Below, one piece after another: positions 62,000-64,000 of a DNA stretch of 64,000 nt (within the stretch, counting starts at the first letter, position 1; every line of letters starts with the position of its first letter). The notes under the pieces were generated by a model. It worked only from the letters and a program-made list of their open reading frames with translations. It searched no databases and had not been told where the DNA came from. Origin of the DNA: Lysobacter sp. KIS68-7 (GTDB lineage: Bacteria > Pseudomonadota > Gammaproteobacteria > Xanthomonadales > Xanthomonadaceae); contig NZ_CP089925.1 in NCBI RefSeq assembly GCF_021284745.1, forward strand, positions 248,001-312,000. The letters run 5' to 3'. The position numbers and the translations under genes are program-made.

Positions 62000-62379
62000 A
62001 GCGCGTCCTGTTCGTCTGCATCGAGAATTCGAACCGCAGCCAGATGGCGGAAGGATTCGCGCACATGCTCGGTGGCGCGGACGTCGAAGCGATGAGTGCG
62101 GGGTCCGCGCCGTCCGGCGTCATCAACCCGAAGGCGATCCGCGCGATGGCGGAACTCGGCTATGACCTCACCACGCACGGCTCGAAGTCGCTCGATGACA
62201 TCAGCGGCGAGTTCGACGCCGTGGTGACGATGGGCTGCGGCGATTCGTGCCCATGGGTGCCCGCGAAGCGGCGCGAAGACTGGGCGCTGCCCGATCCGAA
62301 GCACCTCGAAGGCGACGAGTACCGCGCGGTTCGCGACGAGATCCGCGAGCGCGTCCGCGCACTGCTGGCATCGCTGTGA
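61996..62379 (+). CDS. arsC: Arsenate reductase, thioredoxin-coupled LMW-PTP type
   Basis: A 127-residue reductase with the phosphatase P-loop CIENSNR (C-x5-R; nucleophile Cys8) and a redox pair Cys81/Cys85 in MGCGDSCPW. The late LPDPKHLEGDEYRAVRDEI has the conserved Asp-Pro. Arsenate is reduced to arsenite by a Cys relay regenerated by thioredoxin. It overlaps arsR by 4 nt, and its TGA overlaps the GTG of the aquaporin gene. Confidence 0.9.
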   Translation: MKRVLFVCIENSNRSQMAEGFAHMLGGADVEAMSAGSAPSGVINPKAIRAMAELGYDLTTHGSKSLDDISGEFDAVVTMGCGDSCPWVPAKRREDWALPDPKHLEGDEYRAVRDEIRERVRALLASL

Positions 62380-63038
62380 ACGCACTCGGCCGTCGGCTGC
62401 TCGCCGAGTTCATCGGAACCGCCGTGTTGCTCGCCACCGTCGTCGGCTCGGGCATCATGGGCGTGGCCTTGTCGCGCGGGAACGACGGCATCGCATTGCT
62501 CGCGAACGCCGGGGCCACCGCCGGCGCGCTCTACGTGTTGATCGTGCTGTTCGGGCCGATCTCGGGGGCGCACTTCAATCCCGTGGTCACGATGGCGATG
62601 CGCCTGCGCGGCGAACTCGATACGCGCACTGCCCTCGCCTATGTCGCCGTGCAGGTCATCGCCGCTGTTGTCGGCGTGGCGATCGCGCACGCAATGTTCG
62701 GCCAGGCGTTGCTGCAGACCGGCACGCATGCGCGAACGGGCGCTGCGCTGTGGTTGAGCGAAGGCATCGCGACGTTCGGCCTGCTTCTCACCATCCTGCT
62801 CGGCGCGCGACATCGTCCAGGCGCGTTGCCTGCGCTCGTCGCCGCGTGGATCTTCGCCGCGTACTGGTTCACGGCCAGCACGTCATTCGCGAACCCCGCG
62901 GTGACCTTTGCGCGCGCGTGGACACAAAGCTTTTCCGGCATCCGGCTCATCGACGTGCCCGCCTTTGCTTGCGCGCAAGTCATCGGTGCGATCGTTGCCT
63001 TGCTTGCCGCGTCTGCGCTCATCAAGCGCGACGATTGA
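62376..63038 (+). CDS. aqpS: Aquaporin/glycerol facilitator-family channel (AqpS-like)
   Basis: A 220-residue MIP-family channel with six helices and two half-helix motifs: N-P-V in AHFNPVVTM and N-P-A in FANPAVTFA. In Sinorhizobium an aquaporin in the ars operon (AqpS) lets arsenite leak out after ArsC reduces arsenate. The same logic applies here, with no ArsB or Acr3 pump in view. The start is a GTG overlapping the arsC stop (GTGA). Confidence 0.88.
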   Translation: MNALGRRLLAEFIGTAVLLATVVGSGIMGVALSRGNDGIALLANAGATAGALYVLIVLFGPISGAHFNPVVTMAMRLRGELDTRTALAYVAVQVIAAVVGVAIAHAMFGQALLQTGTHARTGAALWLSEGIATFGLLLTILLGARHRPGALPALVAAWIFAAYWFTASTSFANPAVTFARAWTQSFSGIRLIDVPAFACAQVIGAIVALLAASALIKRDD

Positions 63039-63046
63039 TATCGCGG

Positions 63047-63508
63047 CTATTCGCCCGCCGGAATCGATCCGTCGAACATGCGCCACTTCCACGCATCGCC
63101 GTGTTTGACCATCACGCCCGAGAATCGATAGGGCGTCCTGCTGGTTTCGCCGACGTCGTTTGTCAGCGTCATGGTGCCGTCGACGAACACCCAGGCGGTG
63201 TTCCCGTTCGAGTCGATGTCGGCGTGCGAGAGGTCCCACGAGAAGCGATGGTGTTCGAACAGCCCGCTCACCCAAGTGCGAATGGCCGCCTGGTCGCGGA
63301 ACACCTCACCGTGGTCGGAGCCCGCGAGGAGCACCTCGCCGGCGGGGTCGAACTGTTGCATGAAGGCATCGATGTCGCCCCGACTGGCCGCTGCATTCCA
63401 TGCTTCCAGCGCCGCGGCGACTTGCTGTTTCGTGTCCTGTTTGCCTGCAACCCCCATCGGAGACAACGCGAACAGCAACATGCAGGACAGCACTGCGTTC
63501 CGGATCAT
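63047..63508 (-). CDS. Exported SnoaL-like (DUF4440) protein
   Basis: A 153-residue protein with a signal peptide (MIRNAVLSCMLLFALSPMGVAG) and a cone-shaped NTF2/SnoaL fold. The pattern is VAAALEAWNAAASRGDIDAFMQQF, then FEHHRFSW, AWVFVDGTMTLTN and WKWRMFDGSIPA. This fold serves as ketosteroid-isomerase-like or regulatory domains. GGAGAA precedes the ATG at 63508. Confidence 0.8.
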   Translation of the reverse strand: MIRNAVLSCMLLFALSPMGVAGKQDTKQQVAAALEAWNAAASRGDIDAFMQQFDPAGEVLLAGSDHGEVFRDQAAIRTWVSGLFEHHRFSWDLSHADIDSNGNTAWVFVDGTMTLTNDVGETSRTPYRFSGVMVKHGDAWKWRMFDGSIPAGE

Positions 63509-63531
63509 CCGACGTTCTCCCCAGATCGCCC

Positions 63532-64000
63532 TCAGGCGTAATACGACAAAAACATATCCACGGCCGATTCGGCCACCTGCTTCTGCTTCTCCGGCGTGAG
63601 CGGCGGCTGCCCCATCGCGATCTGTGGCCAGAACGCGAAGCCTTTCACCAGCGCCTGCATCTGCTCCGCGGCGAACAAGGGATCGGTCGTCTTCAAACGC
63701 CCGTCCGCGGCGGCGGCGCGGATCCACGTGGTCATGCCTTCTTCGCGATTGCCCATGCGCGCGATGAGTTCCTGCGCCAGGTCGGGTGCGTGCAGGCCGG
63801 CGGCGATCGCCACGCGCGCGAGGTCCGCGAAGTACGCGTCGTTCAACAGGCGGAATTTCTGTTCCAGCAGTTCGAGCAACTGCGCGCGCAGCGGCCGATC
63901 CTTGCGATACGCGAGGTCCGTCCCTTCAAACGCGCGTTCCCACAACTGTTCGAGGATCTGCACGAACAACACTTCCTTGCTGGGGAAGTGGTTGTACACG
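63532..64000 (-). CDS. TetR family regulator (partial, N-terminus outside the window)
   Basis: The gene continues past the right edge, so the first helices are missing. What is visible begins at the end of the helix-turn-helix (VYNHFPSKEVLFVQILEQL) and includes a helical sensor domain with AELIARMGNREEGMTTWIRAAAADGRL-like sequence of the AefR C-terminal type. The first visible Met is not the true start. Confidence 0.85.
   Translation of the reverse strand, partial: VYNHFPSKEVLFVQILEQLWERAFEGTDLAYRKDRPLRAQLLELLEQKFRLLNDAYFADLARVAIAAGLHAPDLAQELIARMGNREEGMTTWIRAAAADGRLKTTDPLFAAEQMQALVKGFAFWPQIAMGQPPLTPEKQKQVAESAVDMFLSYYA

Overview
The window is a high-GC (by eye roughly two-thirds G+C) proteobacterial chromosome segment, most likely from the Lysobacter/Xanthomonadaceae group. 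The reasons are the gshB-tonB order at the left end, the HrpA, RelA and minor-pilin complement, the many small envelope lipoproteins, and dense coding with frequent GTG/TTG starts and 1-8 nt gene overlaps. I see no rRNA, tRNA, CRISPR array, prophage or insertion sequence. The dispersed elements are palindromic repeats at 17.8-18.4 kb and 51.1-51.2 kb.

Layout. 0-7.2 kb: the gshB tail and a TonB-type energy transducer, then a tight leftward operon for cell-wall synthesis and information processing (PBP1b, a TPR lipoprotein that is probably its activator, a DinG/YoaA helicase, a VOC protein, TsaB). 7.3-17.2 kb: a two-domain glycosyltransferase, a membrane TPR protein, RelA and HrpA. 17.2-20.3 kb: Dps, a nested palindromic repeat cluster, RecQ. 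20.3-30.3 kb: envelope and metabolic genes (DUF1254 lipoprotein, hydrolase, LpxH-like phosphoesterase with a GT4 enzyme, DUF411 protein, GalE, patatin). 30.3-36.2 kb: a leftward type IV pilus minor-pilin operon (FimT, PilW, PilX and an unusually large 787-residue PilV-like prepilin) that runs on into a secreted protein and a dodecin.

36.4-44.9 kb: GST, two acetyltransferases, FolE, a Rieske/FAD reductase, a TetR regulator coupled to an Lnt-like nitrilase membrane protein, a cupredoxin fused to six FG-GAP repeats, and a periplasmic peroxiredoxin. 44.9-55.3 kb: M28 peptidase, a second DUF1254 lipoprotein, glutaminase, MFS transporter, amidohydrolase lipoprotein, DUF4105 protein, alpha/beta hydrolase. 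55.4-59.5 kb: a porin-like protein and small envelope proteins. 59.5-63.0 kb: a metal-handling island. An ArsR gene with an operator over its own start codon is divergent from a five-gene set (Cys/Met-rich secreted protein, outer-membrane-like protein, HMA protein, MerT-like protein, GDCCVxC protein) and leads an arsR-arsC-aquaporin operon. The window ends with a SnoaL-like protein and the 3' part of a TetR gene.

How genes work together. PBP1b and its lipoprotein probably form one enzyme/activator unit. The minor pilins would prime a surface pilus with an atypical large tip or adhesin subunit. ArsC reduces arsenate and the aquaporin would let arsenite out, while the MerT/MerP-like pair would move another soft metal. 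Functions are assigned from motifs and family knowledge only; no database search was run.
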